This document shows positions 16,753-25,316 of a stretch of 41,579 nucleotides of DNA, in pieces (position 1 is the stretch's first letter; the number at the start of each line of letters is the position of its first letter). Location of the stretch: positions 1 through 41,579 of the forward strand of contig JAGBTP010000051.1 in NCBI GenBank assembly GCA_017631255.1, in the 5' to 3' direction. Below the pieces are notes generated by a model. It did not search any database, was not told the origin of the DNA, and saw nothing but the letters and a program-made list of their open reading frames with translations. The stretch comes from Alistipes sp. GTDB lineage: Bacteria > Bacteroidota > Bacteroidia > Bacteroidales > Rikenellaceae. A program made the translations under genes and the position numbers.

Positions 16753-18471
16753 CTACTTCTTGCTCTTGCGTACTGAGCGAAGCTCCTCTACGGCGCGCTG
16801 CATACACTCGTCGATAGGGTAGATGTTGTGGTAGTAACCCGACTCGTCGCTCATAGCATTACGGCCGATGTAGGCTCTAATCTGCGCCTCGATGACCTCG
16901 CCCGACTTTCTAAGGTCGGCATCGTTGCGTGCGATGCCGTTACGCTCGGCATACTTCACGAACTCCTCCATAAGTGCTGCGCCGTCGAGCACGCCATCGA
17001 GCTCCTCGAGTGAGGTGATGCCATCCATAGCCTTGCGGTTGCGGTCGGCAAAGTCGAGCGTGAAGCGGTAGAGCACATTACCGTCCCACACCTTGTTGTA
17101 GTACTCCGAGGTGTAGAGCGTGTCGATAGGGATGAAGATATCGGGCATAATGCCGCCACCGCCATATACGGTGCGACCCGCAGGTGTGGTGAACCTCATC
17201 GACTCGTCGAAGTGGATAGAGTCAGCCGAGAAGAGCTCGTGGTGGTTGATGCGGTTGATAAGGTCCATATGGTACTCCTTCTCGTTGCCGTTGGTGTATG
17301 GCTTCTGTATCGAGCGGCCCGTAGGGGTGTAGTAGCGCGCTACGGTGAGGCGTATTGCTGAGCCATCGTCGAAGGGTATCTGTGCCTGAACAAGGCCCTT
17401 GCCGAAGGTGCGGCGGCCAATAATCACACCACGATCGTTATCCTGAATGGCACCTGCGAGAATCTCGCTCGACGAGGCGCTAAACTCATCGACCAGGACG
17501 GCAATGTCAACATCGGTAAACTTGCCGCCACGCGAGTACTCGTTGATGCGTTCGCCATACCTATCCTCGGTATATACGATTAGCTTCTCGGCAGGGAGAA
17601 ACTCGTTGACCATAGCCACCACCTGGTCGAGGAAGCCGCCACCATTGCCACGAAGGTCGACGATGACGCTCTGCATACCCTCGCTGCGTAGCTTGTCGAG
17701 TGCCGCACGCACCTCGGCATATGATGTGCGGGCGAACTGCGAGAGGCGGATGTAGCCGATGCCCGCCTTTTTGTCGAGCATAAAGGCGGCGGCGACGCTA
17801 TGCACCTCAATGGGGGCACGCGTGATGTCGATATCGACGAGCTTGTCGAGCGACGAGCGCTTAATCGAGAGGCGTACCTTCGAGCCACGCACACCGCGCA
17901 TCATCCTAACCATAGAGTCCTGTGCAAGGCCCTTGCCTGCCACCTCCTTGCCGTCGATAAGCATAATGCGGTCACCAGGGCGCACACCAGCCATATCCGA
18001 TGGGCCCTTTGGTATGACATTTAGTACGGTGATGGTATCGGTCAGGGCATTAAATACGATGCCGATGCCGTCGAACTCACCCTCGAGCGAGCTGTTCACC
18101 TGCTCAAACATCTTCTGGGGTATATACTCCGAATGTGGGTCGAGCTCCGAAAGGAGGGCGGGGATGGCCTTCTCGTAGATGGTGTCGAGCGCAACGGGGT
18201 CGACATAGTGGTTGCGCACCGAAAGTATGGTCTGCATCATCTTATCCCTACCCGACAGGAGGCGCTCCATAGCCTCCATATCCTGCGTGAATGCCTCCAT
18301 ATCGCTCTCGTAGCGGCCTACGCTCTCGGACATACTGTGCACAAGGCCCTGCATACGAATATGCTCCACAAGGCGACCAATGCCGAAGCCCATCCACGCG
18401 ACAAGTGCCGCACCGCAGATAAGGACGACCACGCGCCAAAATTTTATCTTACGCTTTTCCTTCTGTTCCAT
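16753..18471 (-). CDS. S41 family C-terminal processing protease (CtpA-like)
   Basis: A 572-residue serine protease anchored by an N-terminal membrane helix (about 11-32, after a basic KEKRKIKFWR start). A PDZ domain (about 125-215, with FDGIGIVF and GVRPGDRIMLIDGKEV) binds substrate C-termini. The catalytic domain has VDLRGNGGGFLDQV, the serine region DEFSASSSEILAG and the lysine region RRTFGKGLVQ; by alignment with the Prc/CtpA pattern, spaced 25 residues, the dyad is Ser333 and Lys358. The C-terminal 170 residues are longer than in the minimal family. It lies downstream of a DUF3078 outer-membrane protein gene with a 64-base gap, and probably trims envelope proteins. Confidence 0.93.
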   Translation of the reverse strand: MEQKEKRKIKFWRVVVLICGAALVAWMGFGIGRLVEHIRMQGLVHSMSESVGRYESDMEAFTQDMEAMERLLSGRDKMMQTILSVRNHYVDPVALDTIYEKAIPALLSELDPHSEYIPQKMFEQVNSSLEGEFDGIGIVFNALTDTITVLNVIPKGPSDMAGVRPGDRIMLIDGKEVAGKGLAQDSMVRMMRGVRGSKVRLSIKRSSLDKLVDIDITRAPIEVHSVAAAFMLDKKAGIGYIRLSQFARTSYAEVRAALDKLRSEGMQSVIVDLRGNGGGFLDQVVAMVNEFLPAEKLIVYTEDRYGERINEYSRGGKFTDVDIAVLVDEFSASSSEILAGAIQDNDRGVIIGRRTFGKGLVQAQIPFDDGSAIRLTVARYYTPTGRSIQKPYTNGNEKEYHMDLINRINHHELFSADSIHFDESMRFTTPAGRTVYGGGGIMPDIFIPIDTLYTSEYYNKVWDGNVLYRFTLDFADRNRKAMDGITSLEELDGVLDGAALMEEFVKYAERNGIARNDADLRKSGEVIEAQIRAYIGRNAMSDESGYYHNIYPIDECMQRAVEELRSVRKSKK

Positions 18472-18535
18472 AAATATGTTATCTGTGGTGGCAATAGCTG
18501 TGCCACACGGTGGGGTTGCTGCTTAATGTGAGGGG

Positions 18536-19603
18536 TTACTTATTCTTGAATGTGTAAGTAAGGCCAACGCTGAGCATTGACGATACCTGCAACTTGTCGA
18601 CCTCGGCTCTATTGTAGTAGAGCTGGAAGTAGATCTGCGTTGAGATATATTTTGTTGCCTTGATGTCGATGGTGTTCTCCCAGCGGAGCGTAGGCACAAT
18701 ATGCTCATACTTAGGCTTATCCTCCGTTGGCTTGAACTTCTTTTTCGACGAGATGTCGGTCACCCAACCATAGAACGAGTATGCCGTAGTGCGGTAGCGC
18801 AACCAGCCGTTGGCACCCCAAGTGCGGTCGAAGTCGAGCTGCACCGAGAGACCACCCTCATATTTCGACCTATGGCCTGCGGGCACGCCGTAGTCGTTGG
18901 TGACGCCCAGGTCGTTACGATAGGTGGCGCTCATCGCAAGTGGCGCGAGGTTAATCTTGAGCGGGAACTTCTTAGAGGGTAGTACATAGGTGAAACCGAC
19001 CGAAGCATCGAGGTAGCCAGGCGTCATAAAGTTTGATACGGGGGCTATGCCGTTATAGTGGTCGGTGCGTGCCGAGTATCCACGCGCAAACTGGGTACGG
19101 AACTTGATGTTGGCACCATAGGTCCAATTCTTGACCATTGCCCACTGTGGTGCTGTTGAGAGTGCCACCTCGTCGACATTCTTGAACCATAGACCCTTCT
19201 CGACGCCCTCGCTGACGGTGGTCTTCATATTGTTGTAGCCGAACTTAGCCGTTGCGGTATTGGTGAGCGTGAAGCGTCCCTTCTTGTATGTATGGAGGAA
19301 GTTAAGCGATGCGAGGATGGTGAATGTGTTGTCGCCCGACGCCTGCCACGACTTGCTGAAGGCTGTGAGTGAGCCGTGTAGGTTAGCCGAAAAGTCGACG
19401 GTGTTGCGCTCCTTGCGAATGGCCAGACGCTCAGCGCGCGCCGCAGCGCCAGAGTGGAATGCAGCGTCGATGCTCTGCGACTTCATATCGTTCTCGAAGG
19501 TCTGTTTTTCGCTCTTGGTGGCCACCTCGTCGATGGAAATCTGTGCAGTTGCGGTGAGCGAAGTGAGGAGCAATAGTGCCGTTAGGACATAAATTTTCTT
19601 CAT
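18536..19603 (-). CDS. DUF3078 family outer-membrane protein
   Basis: A 355-residue secreted protein with a signal peptide ending in SLTATAQ. The rest is alternating beta-strands with aromatic residues, ending in a Phe-rich terminal strand (SMLSVGLTYTFKNK), as expected for an outer-membrane beta-barrel. The segment SKSWQASGDNTFTILASLNF and the GLWFKNVDEVALS/WAMVKNWTYGANIKFRTQF stretch match the DUF3078 pattern of Bacteroidetes. The frame opens at 19654, but ATG 19603 starts the signal peptide and lies about 54 bases behind a minus-strand -7 element. Function unknown. Confidence 0.85.
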   Translation of the reverse strand: MKKIYVLTALLLLTSLTATAQISIDEVATKSEKQTFENDMKSQSIDAAFHSGAAARAERLAIRKERNTVDFSANLHGSLTAFSKSWQASGDNTFTILASLNFLHTYKKGRFTLTNTATAKFGYNNMKTTVSEGVEKGLWFKNVDEVALSTAPQWAMVKNWTYGANIKFRTQFARGYSARTDHYNGIAPVSNFMTPGYLDASVGFTYVLPSKKFPLKINLAPLAMSATYRNDLGVTNDYGVPAGHRSKYEGGLSVQLDFDRTWGANGWLRYRTTAYSFYGWVTDISSKKKFKPTEDKPKYEHIVPTLRWENTIDIKATKYISTQIYFQLYYNRAEVDKLQVSSMLSVGLTYTFKNK

Positions 19604-19656
19604 AGTTTTATCGTGTATTATAACTTTAATATATAATGGGATTAGTAAATACAATG

Positions 19657-19664
19657 CAAAGATA
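19657..19664 (-). promoter_or_regulatory. -7 element for the DUF3078 gene
   Basis: On the minus strand this reads TATCTTTG, the TAnnTTTG consensus. No clear TTTG lies about 20 bases upstream. It is the mirror image of the element at 19688-19695. Confidence 0.6.
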
Positions 19665-19687
19665 TAAATCTTTTCTTAATTTTTTTC

Positions 19688-19695
19688 TATCTTTG
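19688..19695 (+). promoter_or_regulatory. -7 element for nfo
   Basis: TATCTTTG on the + strand, about 150 bases before the nfo ATG. The leader between them (19703-19844) is GC-rich and contains no obvious gene. Read together with the minus-strand element, the two form a 9-base inverted repeat, GCAAAGATA/TATCTTTGC. Confidence 0.55.
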
Positions 19696-19844
19696 CCGTA
19701 GAAGAGAGTGATAAAGGCCCTTTGGCCCGCGTTCCGATGGTAGAAATGGTGCTGAGTGGGAGAGTGAGGCGAGGACGATGTGGGCGTGCAGGGCGATTAA
19801 GGAGGCTCTTGAAGATAATATAACAACCTAAGACTAAGAAGATT

Positions 19845-20690
19845 ATGAAATATTTTGGCGCACACGTAAGTGCATCGGGCGGCGTGGAGAACGCTATTAA
19901 GAATGCTAAGGATATCGGGGCTACGGCCTTTGCCCTCTTTACTAAGAACCAGCGACAGTGGATAGCTCCTGAGCTGACACAGAAGCAGATAGAGCTCTTT
20001 CGCACGATGATGGCTGAGGCGGGATATGCCGCAGCGCAGATTTTGCCACACGATAGCTACCTCATCAACCTCGGACACCCCGACGCTGATGGTCTGGAGA
20101 AATCGCGCGAGTCGTTTTTTGAGGAGATGCGTCGCTGTGAGCTCCTCGGTCTTGACCGCCTGAACTTCCACCCTGGCAGCCACCTCAAGCGCATATCGGA
20201 GGAGGGGTCGCTTGACCGTATCGCCGAGTCGATAAATATGGCGTTGGAGCGCAGCAAGGGCGTGACGGCGGTGCTGGAAAATACTGCTGGTCAGGGCTCT
20301 AACCTCGGATTTAGGTTCGAGCACCTGGCATATATCATCGACAAGGTGGAGGATAAGAGCCGTGTGGGCGTGTGTCTCGACACCTGCCACACTTTCGCTG
20401 CGGGTTACGACCTGCGCACCAAGGAGGCCCTGGATGCTACATTTGCTGAGTTCGACAAGGTCGTGGGCTTTGGCTACCTGCGTGGTATGCACCTCAACGA
20501 CGCTATGCGCCCTCTGGGTAGCCGCATCGACCGCCACTCGCCGCTGGGTGATGGTGAGATTGGCTGGGAGTGCTTCCGCTACATCGCAAGTGATCCTCGT
20601 TTTGATAATATTCCCCTTATTCTTGAGACCCCTGATGAGGAGCGCTGGGCAACGGAAATCGCTCAGCTAAAGGAGTTTGCAAACCAATAA
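19845..20690 (+). CDS. nfo: Endonuclease IV (AP endonuclease)
   Basis: A 281-residue zinc-dependent TIM-barrel enzyme that cuts DNA 5' to abasic sites in base-excision repair. Signature stretches are all there: [15 protein letters not shown] at the start, [74 protein letters not shown], and ILETPDEE near the end, supplying the His, Glu and Asp zinc ligands. Length equals that of E. coli Nfo. The GH53 gene starts 10 bases after its stop, so the two are probably co-transcribed despite unrelated jobs. Confidence 0.96.
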   Translation: MKYFGAHVSASGGVENAIKNAKDIGATAFALFTKNQRQWIAPELTQKQIELFRTMMAEAGYAAAQILPHDSYLINLGHPDADGLEKSRESFFEEMRRCELLGLDRLNFHPGSHLKRISEEGSLDRIAESINMALERSKGVTAVLENTAGQGSNLGFRFEHLAYIIDKVEDKSRVGVCLDTCHTFAAGYDLRTKEALDATFAEFDKVVGFGYLRGMHLNDAMRPLGSRIDRHSPLGDGEIGWECFRYIASDPRFDNIPLILETPDEERWATEIAQLKEFANQ

Positions 20691-20700
20691 ACAGATAATT

Positions 20701-21675
20701 ATGAAACGACTACTACTCTCTTTGGTTGCGCTTTGCGCGCTTATGACCGCATCGGCACAGGTATCTATCGAGCGACCCTACGCCGTGGGTGCCGACATCT
20801 CGTGGTTGCAGTGGCAGGAGGATAGCGGCATCACATTCTCGGATGAGGGTGTGGAGGGCGACGCCCTCGCTCTGCTGCGCGACAACGGCTTCAACTACAT
20901 CCGCCTACGCCTCTTTGTCAACCCTCGCTCGGAACTCGGCTACTCGCAGAGGGATGGCTACTGCGACTTGGAGCACACGCTGGCGATGGCTAAGCGCATC
21001 AAGGAGGCGGGTATGTACTTTCTGCTCGACTTCCACTACTCGGATAATTGGGCCGACCCACAGAAGCAGATAATGCCTCAGGCGTGGCAGACATTCTCGT
21101 ACGAGGAGGTGTGTCAGGCGGTTTACGACCATACGCGTGATACGCTCATAGCCCTTGCGGCGCAGGGTACGATGCCCGATATGGTGCAGGTGGGTAACGA
21201 GGTGAGCAACGGTATGCTCTGGCCTTATGGCTCTGTGCGTCATAGCTTTGCGGGCCTCTGCGGACTCCTTAAGGAGGGCGTGCGTGCCGTTAGGGAGTAT
21301 GCCCCAGCGGCGGAGATTATGCTCCATGTGGCCCTCGGTGGCCAGGCTGAGGAGTCGGTGCGCTTCTTCGATGCTATGGATGAGTATGGCGTTGAGTACG
21401 ACCTGATTGGACAGTCGTACTACCCTGAGTGGCACGGCACATTGGAGGAGCTTGAGGCAAATACCAATGCCCTTGTTAAGCGTTACAATAAGCCGCTCAT
21501 CGTCGTGGAGTATCGTGACCACTACCTCTCTATCGAGCGCATCGTGAGCGAGCTGCCCGATGGCTTGGGTCGTGGCACATTCATCTGGGAGGCGACATCG
21601 CCACATTGGGGTAAGCTCTTCGACGAGAAGGGCGCTGCGACACCAGCCCTCAAGGAGTATAATGCTAAAAAATAG
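20701..21675 (+). CDS. GH53 endo-beta-1,4-galactanase
   Basis: A 324-residue secreted glycoside hydrolase that cuts beta-1,4-galactan side chains of pectin (arabinogalactan type I). The start ATG 20701 opens a signal peptide (MKRLLLSLVALCALMTASAQ). The (beta/alpha)8 barrel shows the GH53 pattern: VGADISWLQWQEDSG, NYIRLRLFVNP, FLLDFHYSDNWADPQKQ, VQVGNEVSNGMLWP with the acid/base Glu167, DLIGQSYYPEWHG, and IVVEYRDHY with the nucleophile Glu270. The family length is normal. No SusC/SusD genes lie nearby, so it is not in a classical utilisation locus; it follows nfo and precedes mntP within one tight gene row. Confidence 0.93.
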   Translation: MKRLLLSLVALCALMTASAQVSIERPYAVGADISWLQWQEDSGITFSDEGVEGDALALLRDNGFNYIRLRLFVNPRSELGYSQRDGYCDLEHTLAMAKRIKEAGMYFLLDFHYSDNWADPQKQIMPQAWQTFSYEEVCQAVYDHTRDTLIALAAQGTMPDMVQVGNEVSNGMLWPYGSVRHSFAGLCGLLKEGVRAVREYAPAAEIMLHVALGGQAEESVRFFDAMDEYGVEYDLIGQSYYPEWHGTLEELEANTNALVKRYNKPLIVVEYRDHYLSIERIVSELPDGLGRGTFIWEATSPHWGKLFDEKGAATPALKEYNAKK

Positions 21676-21680
21676 GAATA

Positions 21681-22235
21681 GTGGGTGTAATTGAGCTGAT
21701 TTTGATATCCATAGGCTTGGCTATGGATGCCTTTGCCGTCTCGGTGGGTAAGGGCCTTACGACCAAGAAGGTGACTATGCGCCACGCCCTGCTTGCAGGT
21801 GCGTGGTTTGGTGGTTTTCAGGCGCTTATGCCCGTGTTTGGTTACTTGCTTGGCGGTACATTCACTACGCTCCTATCGAGCATCGACCACTGGATTGCCT
21901 TCGTGCTGCTGGTCTACATCGGTCTGAATATGATTCGTGAGACGGTGTGGGGCGACGACGAGAGGCACGACGCTAACTTCGGATTCCGCACGATGTTGAT
22001 TATGGCCATAGCGACGAGCATCGACGCCTTGATTGTGGGCGTGACGATGGCATTCTTCAGTGTTAACATCGTCGTTGCGGCAACAGTCATCGGCGTGATA
22101 ACATTCGTTATCTCGGCAGCTGGCGTATATCTCGGTGCTTGCTTCGGCGCAAAGATTGGCTCGAAGGCCGGTATTCTCGGTGGCGTAATCCTTATCTCGC
22201 TGGGAATCAAAATATTGTTAGAGCATCTCCTTTAG
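21681..22235 (+). CDS. mntP: MntP manganese exporter
   Basis: A 184-residue inner-membrane protein with six helices that exports Mn2+. The two homologous halves carry the conserved Asp motifs ISIGLAMDAFAVSVGKG and ATSIDALIVGVTMAFF. The only plausible start in frame is GTG 21681, five bases after the GH53 stop, which suggests translational coupling. In E. coli mntP is controlled by a manganese riboswitch, but no leader long enough exists here. The gene converges on the alkaline phosphatase gene with only eight bases between stops. Confidence 0.92.
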   Translation: MGVIELILISIGLAMDAFAVSVGKGLTTKKVTMRHALLAGAWFGGFQALMPVFGYLLGGTFTTLLSSIDHWIAFVLLVYIGLNMIRETVWGDDERHDANFGFRTMLIMAIATSIDALIVGVTMAFFSVNIVVAATVIGVITFVISAAGVYLGACFGAKIGSKAGILGGVILISLGIKILLEHLL

Positions 22236-22243
22236 TCAGAAGA

Positions 22244-23320
22244 TTATTTACTCGCAATAATAGCCTTGAGCGCAGAGCCCAACTCGGCATTTTCAATGAC
22301 GCCGTTGATGAGCTCTGCGCCTTTGCCGTATAAATATATAGGTACCATCACGCCCGAATGGCCATTTGTGGTCCAGCGATACTCCACGCCCTGCTCTGAG
22401 AGGTTAAAGTCGGCATTGCCACTCACGAGCGAAAGACCGCCCGTCTCGTGGTCGGCAGTTACTACGACGAGGGTGTCGGGGTTACTCTCAGCATAGGCGA
22501 GTGCTGCCTCAATAGCACCCATAAATCCCTGCATCTCAAGCTGCTGTGCCTCAGCATCATTACCGTGTCCCATACCGTCGATAAGCGAGCCCTCGACCAT
22601 AAGCACGAAGCCGTTGTCGTTGTCACGCGCATCGAGGAGGCGCAGCGCCTCGCGAGTTGCGGTGGCGAGGTAGTCGCCGCTATTTGCGCCTACCTCCTTG
22701 TCAGCAAGCAGAGCGATAAGGGGTTTTGCACCGTCGTACGCAAGTACGGTCTCCATCGCTGCGGCGTAGTCGAAGCCCTTGCTGTGCATTGTCGCAACGG
22801 CCTCATTGCGTGAGCCATAGAGCTCGTCGAAGAAGGCCATACCGCCACCAATGGCTACATCGATGTGGCTATCGAGAAGCTGGCGTGATATCTCGGTGTA
22901 GGCGTGGCGTGAGGTGTGGTGGGCATAGAATACCGCAGGGGTGGCGTGCTGGATGTAGGTGGTGACGACAAGACCCGTGGCCATACCCTTTGTTGCGGCA
23001 AGCTCCATAAGAGACTCAAGAGGCTGGCCATCGGGGGTGACGCTGATGAAGGTGTTGTTGGTCTTTGATCCCGTAGCGAGGGCTGTGCCCGAGGCTGCTG
23101 AGTCGGTGACGCGATTATCGGCCGAATAGGTCTTTTGTAGGGCTATGTTGTCGGCACGGTCAAAGACCGTAGGCTCGTACTTGTTCTCGAGCTGCATCAT
23201 CGACACCGAGGCCAGGCCCATACCGTCGCCAATGAGATATATGATGTTCTTGACCTGCTGCGCGCTGAGCGTAGCGGTGGTGAGAAGTGCAAGCGTTAGG
23301 AGTGTGAAAATTCGGCGCAT
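22244..23320 (-). CDS. Alkaline phosphatase
   Basis: A 358-residue periplasmic metalloenzyme that releases phosphate from monoesters. ATG 23320 starts a signal peptide (MRRIFTLLTLALLTTATLSA). The alkaline phosphatase superfamily motifs follow: IIYLIGDGMGLASVSMM with the metal Asp, VTDSAASGTALATG with the nucleophile Ser74, ATPAVFYAHHTSRH, LMVEGSLIDGMGHGND, VVVTADHETGGLSLV and NGHSGVMVPIYLYG near the end. It is shorter than E. coli PhoA (471) but typical of compact Bacteroidetes enzymes. It is transcribed divergently from ung through a mirror-symmetric promoter region. I saw no obvious Pho box. Confidence 0.92.
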   Translation of the reverse strand: MRRIFTLLTLALLTTATLSAQQVKNIIYLIGDGMGLASVSMMQLENKYEPTVFDRADNIALQKTYSADNRVTDSAASGTALATGSKTNNTFISVTPDGQPLESLMELAATKGMATGLVVTTYIQHATPAVFYAHHTSRHAYTEISRQLLDSHIDVAIGGGMAFFDELYGSRNEAVATMHSKGFDYAAAMETVLAYDGAKPLIALLADKEVGANSGDYLATATREALRLLDARDNDNGFVLMVEGSLIDGMGHGNDAEAQQLEMQGFMGAIEAALAYAESNPDTLVVVTADHETGGLSLVSGNADFNLSEQGVEYRWTTNGHSGVMVPIYLYGKGAELINGVIENAELGSALKAIIASK

Positions 23321-23356
23321 AATATGTTGGTATTTAGTGATAGGTAAATTTATGTA

Positions 23357-23391
23357 TTGCAAAAATAGTTAAAATAAACTATCTTCGCAAA
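23357..23391. promoter_or_regulatory. Overlapping divergent promoters of ung and alkaline phosphatase
   Basis: For ung: TTG at 23357-23359 and TATCTTCG at 23380-23387, 20 bases apart. For alkaline phosphatase (minus): TTTG complementary to 23388-23391 and TATTTTTG complementary to 23360-23367, again 20 bases apart. Each -7 element abuts the -33 element of the other promoter. The whole is a near-perfect inverted repeat: 23357-23370 against 23377-23390, 12 of 14 positions matching, with a 6-base centre. Confidence 0.7.
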
Positions 23392-23405
23392 TAAAAGTAA
23401 GCACT

Positions 23406-24071
23406 ATGGTAGATGTTCGTATAGCGGAGGATTGGAAGGAGATTCTCAGCGCGGAGTTCTCGAAGCCCTACTTCGAGGAGCTGGTGGCCTTCGTAAAGCG
23501 GGAGTACGCCTCGGGTATGGTATATCCCGCTGGGCGTAATATCTTTAGGGCCTTCGATAAGTGCCCCTTCGAGAGGCTTAAGGTGGTGATTATAGGTCAG
23601 GACCCCTACCACGGTGAGGGTCAGGCCAACGGCCTTTGCTTCTCGGTAAATGAGGGTGTTCCCTTTCCGCCGTCGCTGCAAAATATCTTGAAGGAGGTCT
23701 TCGATGATGTGGGTAAGCCTGTGCCTGCGTCGGGCGAACTTGACCGCTGGGCTGAGCAGGGTGTGCTGCTTCTCAACTCGGTGCTTACGGTGCGCGCACA
23801 GTCGGCGGCATCGCACGCAGGGCGTGGCTGGGAGCAGTTTACCGATGCTGTGGTGCGGGCTATTGCAGAGCGCAAGCAGGGCGTAGTATATATGCTCTGG
23901 GGTAACTATGCGCAGCGTAAGGGTGCTATTGCCGACCCGACGAAGAACCTCATTCTCAAGGCGGTGCATCCCTCGCCACTATCGGCCTACCGTGGTTTCT
24001 TCGGCTGCCGCCACTTTTCGGCTACCAACGCCTACCTCGTGTCGCAGGGTAAGGAGCCGATTGAGTGGTAG
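23406..24071 (+). CDS. ung: Uracil-DNA glycosylase
   Basis: A 221-residue family 1 enzyme that removes uracil from DNA. Motifs are canonical: VIIGQDPYHGEGQANGL with the catalytic Asp66, the uracil-pocket Asn124 in LLLNSVLTVRAQSAASH, and AVHPSPLSAYRGFFG with His188. The length is close to E. coli Ung (229). It has its own promoter with a leader of roughly a dozen bases, and converges on the AraC-family gene with 27 bases between them. Confidence 0.96.
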   Translation: MVDVRIAEDWKEILSAEFSKPYFEELVAFVKREYASGMVYPAGRNIFRAFDKCPFERLKVVIIGQDPYHGEGQANGLCFSVNEGVPFPPSLQNILKEVFDDVGKPVPASGELDRWAEQGVLLLNSVLTVRAQSAASHAGRGWEQFTDAVVRAIAERKQGVVYMLWGNYAQRKGAIADPTKNLILKAVHPSPLSAYRGFFGCRHFSATNAYLVSQGKEPIEW

Positions 24072-24098
24072 ATTTTAATGCGTGGTTTGCATATCAGG

Positions 24099-24962
24099 CT
24101 ACCTCGTCTGGCGGTACTGCTTGGGCGAGAGGCCTGTGGCGCGCTTGAAGTACTTGCCGAAGAAGGATTGGTTGGGGAAGTTGAGCGAGGCGGCAATCAG
24201 CTGGATGGTCATATCGGAGGAGTGAAGCAGCGCACGAGCCTCGAGTATCGTATGGCTTTCGATCCACTCGCCCGCTGAGCGTCCCGTATGCTCCTTGACC
24301 AGCTTCGAGAGGTACTTGGGCGTGATACATAGCTTGTCGGCATAGAAGCAGATGAGGCGCTCCTTGCTGTAGTGTTCCTGAACAAGCTCGATGAAGCGCT
24401 CGACGACACTATTCTTATATATGTGGCTACCCTCCTCGTCGTGGTTGAAGTTGGCCACACCTCCATAATAGAATACACGAATCAGATTCTCGATAACCTG
24501 CAAACGGAAGGGGTTGGTCTTGTCCTGCGCTGCGTGGTATAGCGTGGTGTAGAAGAAGCGTATGGCGGTGAGCTTGTCGCTCTCAATGTCGATGACGGGG
24601 TGGTTGTACATAGCCATATATTGACGCTGCCAGCCCGGCAAGTTGAGCATATCGATAAAGCGCTTGGAGAGCGATATGGCGTAGCCGTCGAGGTTGCTAC
24701 TGTAACCCATAGGCTCGAAAATCTGCCCTGGCATCAGCGTGATGAGCTGCGGCGCCTCGACCTCGTACTCCTTGAGGTTGATTTTGAGGCGGCAGCTACC
24801 CGAGGTGCAGATGACGATGACGGCGTGCGAGAGTTTGCGTGGCTCGCCCGATAGCTCGACAATGGGGTTGCCACCGAGGGTCAGGAGGCTGAGGTCGTCG
24901 CCCACGGTGATGCTCTCGGTAGGGGCGTCGTTGCTTATGATGTAGTCTACAAAGTGTTTCAT
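24099..24962 (-). CDS. AraC family transcriptional regulator
   Basis: A 287-residue regulator with an N-terminal cupin-like sensing part (about residues 20-160, including RLKINLKEYEVEAPQLITLM) and a C-terminal AraC/XylS double helix-turn-helix (about 185-285): the first HTH includes LICFYADKLCITPKYLSKLV, the second MTIQLIAASLNFPNQSFFGK followed by the signature FKRATGLSPKQYR. The N-terminal half resembles that of Bacteroidetes one-domain AraC proteins whose ligand is unknown. A pair of direct repeats 21 bases apart upstream (25089-25123) is a strong candidate for its own operator. The target genes are not obvious. Confidence 0.93.
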   Translation of the reverse strand: MKHFVDYIISNDAPTESITVGDDLSLLTLGGNPIVELSGEPRKLSHAVIVICTSGSCRLKINLKEYEVEAPQLITLMPGQIFEPMGYSSNLDGYAISLSKRFIDMLNLPGWQRQYMAMYNHPVIDIESDKLTAIRFFYTTLYHAAQDKTNPFRLQVIENLIRVFYYGGVANFNHDEEGSHIYKNSVVERFIELVQEHYSKERLICFYADKLCITPKYLSKLVKEHTGRSAGEWIESHTILEARALLHSSDMTIQLIAASLNFPNQSFFGKYFKRATGLSPKQYRQTR

Positions 24963-24999
24963 AGCTCAAAGGTGTTAGTGTAGGTTTGCGATTCTTTGG

Positions 25000-25030
25000 C
25001 AAAGTAACGAAATAGGATTAATATTTCAAA
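25000..25030 (-). promoter_or_regulatory. Promoter of the AraC-family gene
   Basis: On the minus strand TTTG (complement of 25027-25030) is followed after 19 bases by TTACTTTG (complement of 25000-25007), one base from the TAnnTTTG consensus. The ATG is 37 bases downstream. Confidence 0.55.
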
Positions 25031-25088
25031 GCGCAATTCGACCTTTGGGTTAATATATAGTCCTAAAAAGTGCGTGCCAAGGCCTAAA

Positions 25089-25123
25089 TTCAGCCAACGG
25101 AGTAAAATATTCAACCAACGGAG
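25089..25123. promoter_or_regulatory. Probable AraC-type operator: two direct repeats 21 bases apart
   Basis: TTCAGCCAACGGAG (25089-25102) and TTCAACCAACGGAG (25110-25123) match at 13 of 14 positions and start exactly 21 bases, two helical turns, apart. Direct repeats with this spacing are the classical binding arrangement of AraC-family dimers. The pair sits 59 bases above the -33 box of the AraC-family gene and 55 bases above the -33 box of murA. Confidence 0.65.
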
Positions 25124-25177
25124 GTGTGCGTGGAGGTGGCGAAAGTTGAGCTTTGTTGAAAACTTGTGGCACGATAA

Positions 25178-25210
25178 TTTGTAGTTATCGTCGAAAATTT
25201 TGTATCTTTG
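25178..25210 (+). promoter_or_regulatory. Upstream promoter of murA
   Basis: TTTG at 25178-25181 and TATCTTTG at 25203-25210, 21 bases apart, give a consensus Bacteroidetes promoter. The predicted leader is about 100 bases. Confidence 0.7.
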
Positions 25211-25293
25211 GCATCATAATGATGCGCGCCTTCCTGGCCAATGTTTTACGGTGGATGTAGGGCCTTGGTGGTGGAGGTGTCGCGGTTTATTCG

Positions 25294-25301
25294 TATCTTT
25301 A
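25294..25301 (+). promoter_or_regulatory. Possible second -7 element close to murA
   Basis: TATCTTTA, one base off the consensus, lies 16 bases before the murA ATG. If used, it would give an almost leaderless message. Confidence 0.3.
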
Positions 25302-25316
25302 GAAAAAATTATAGCT

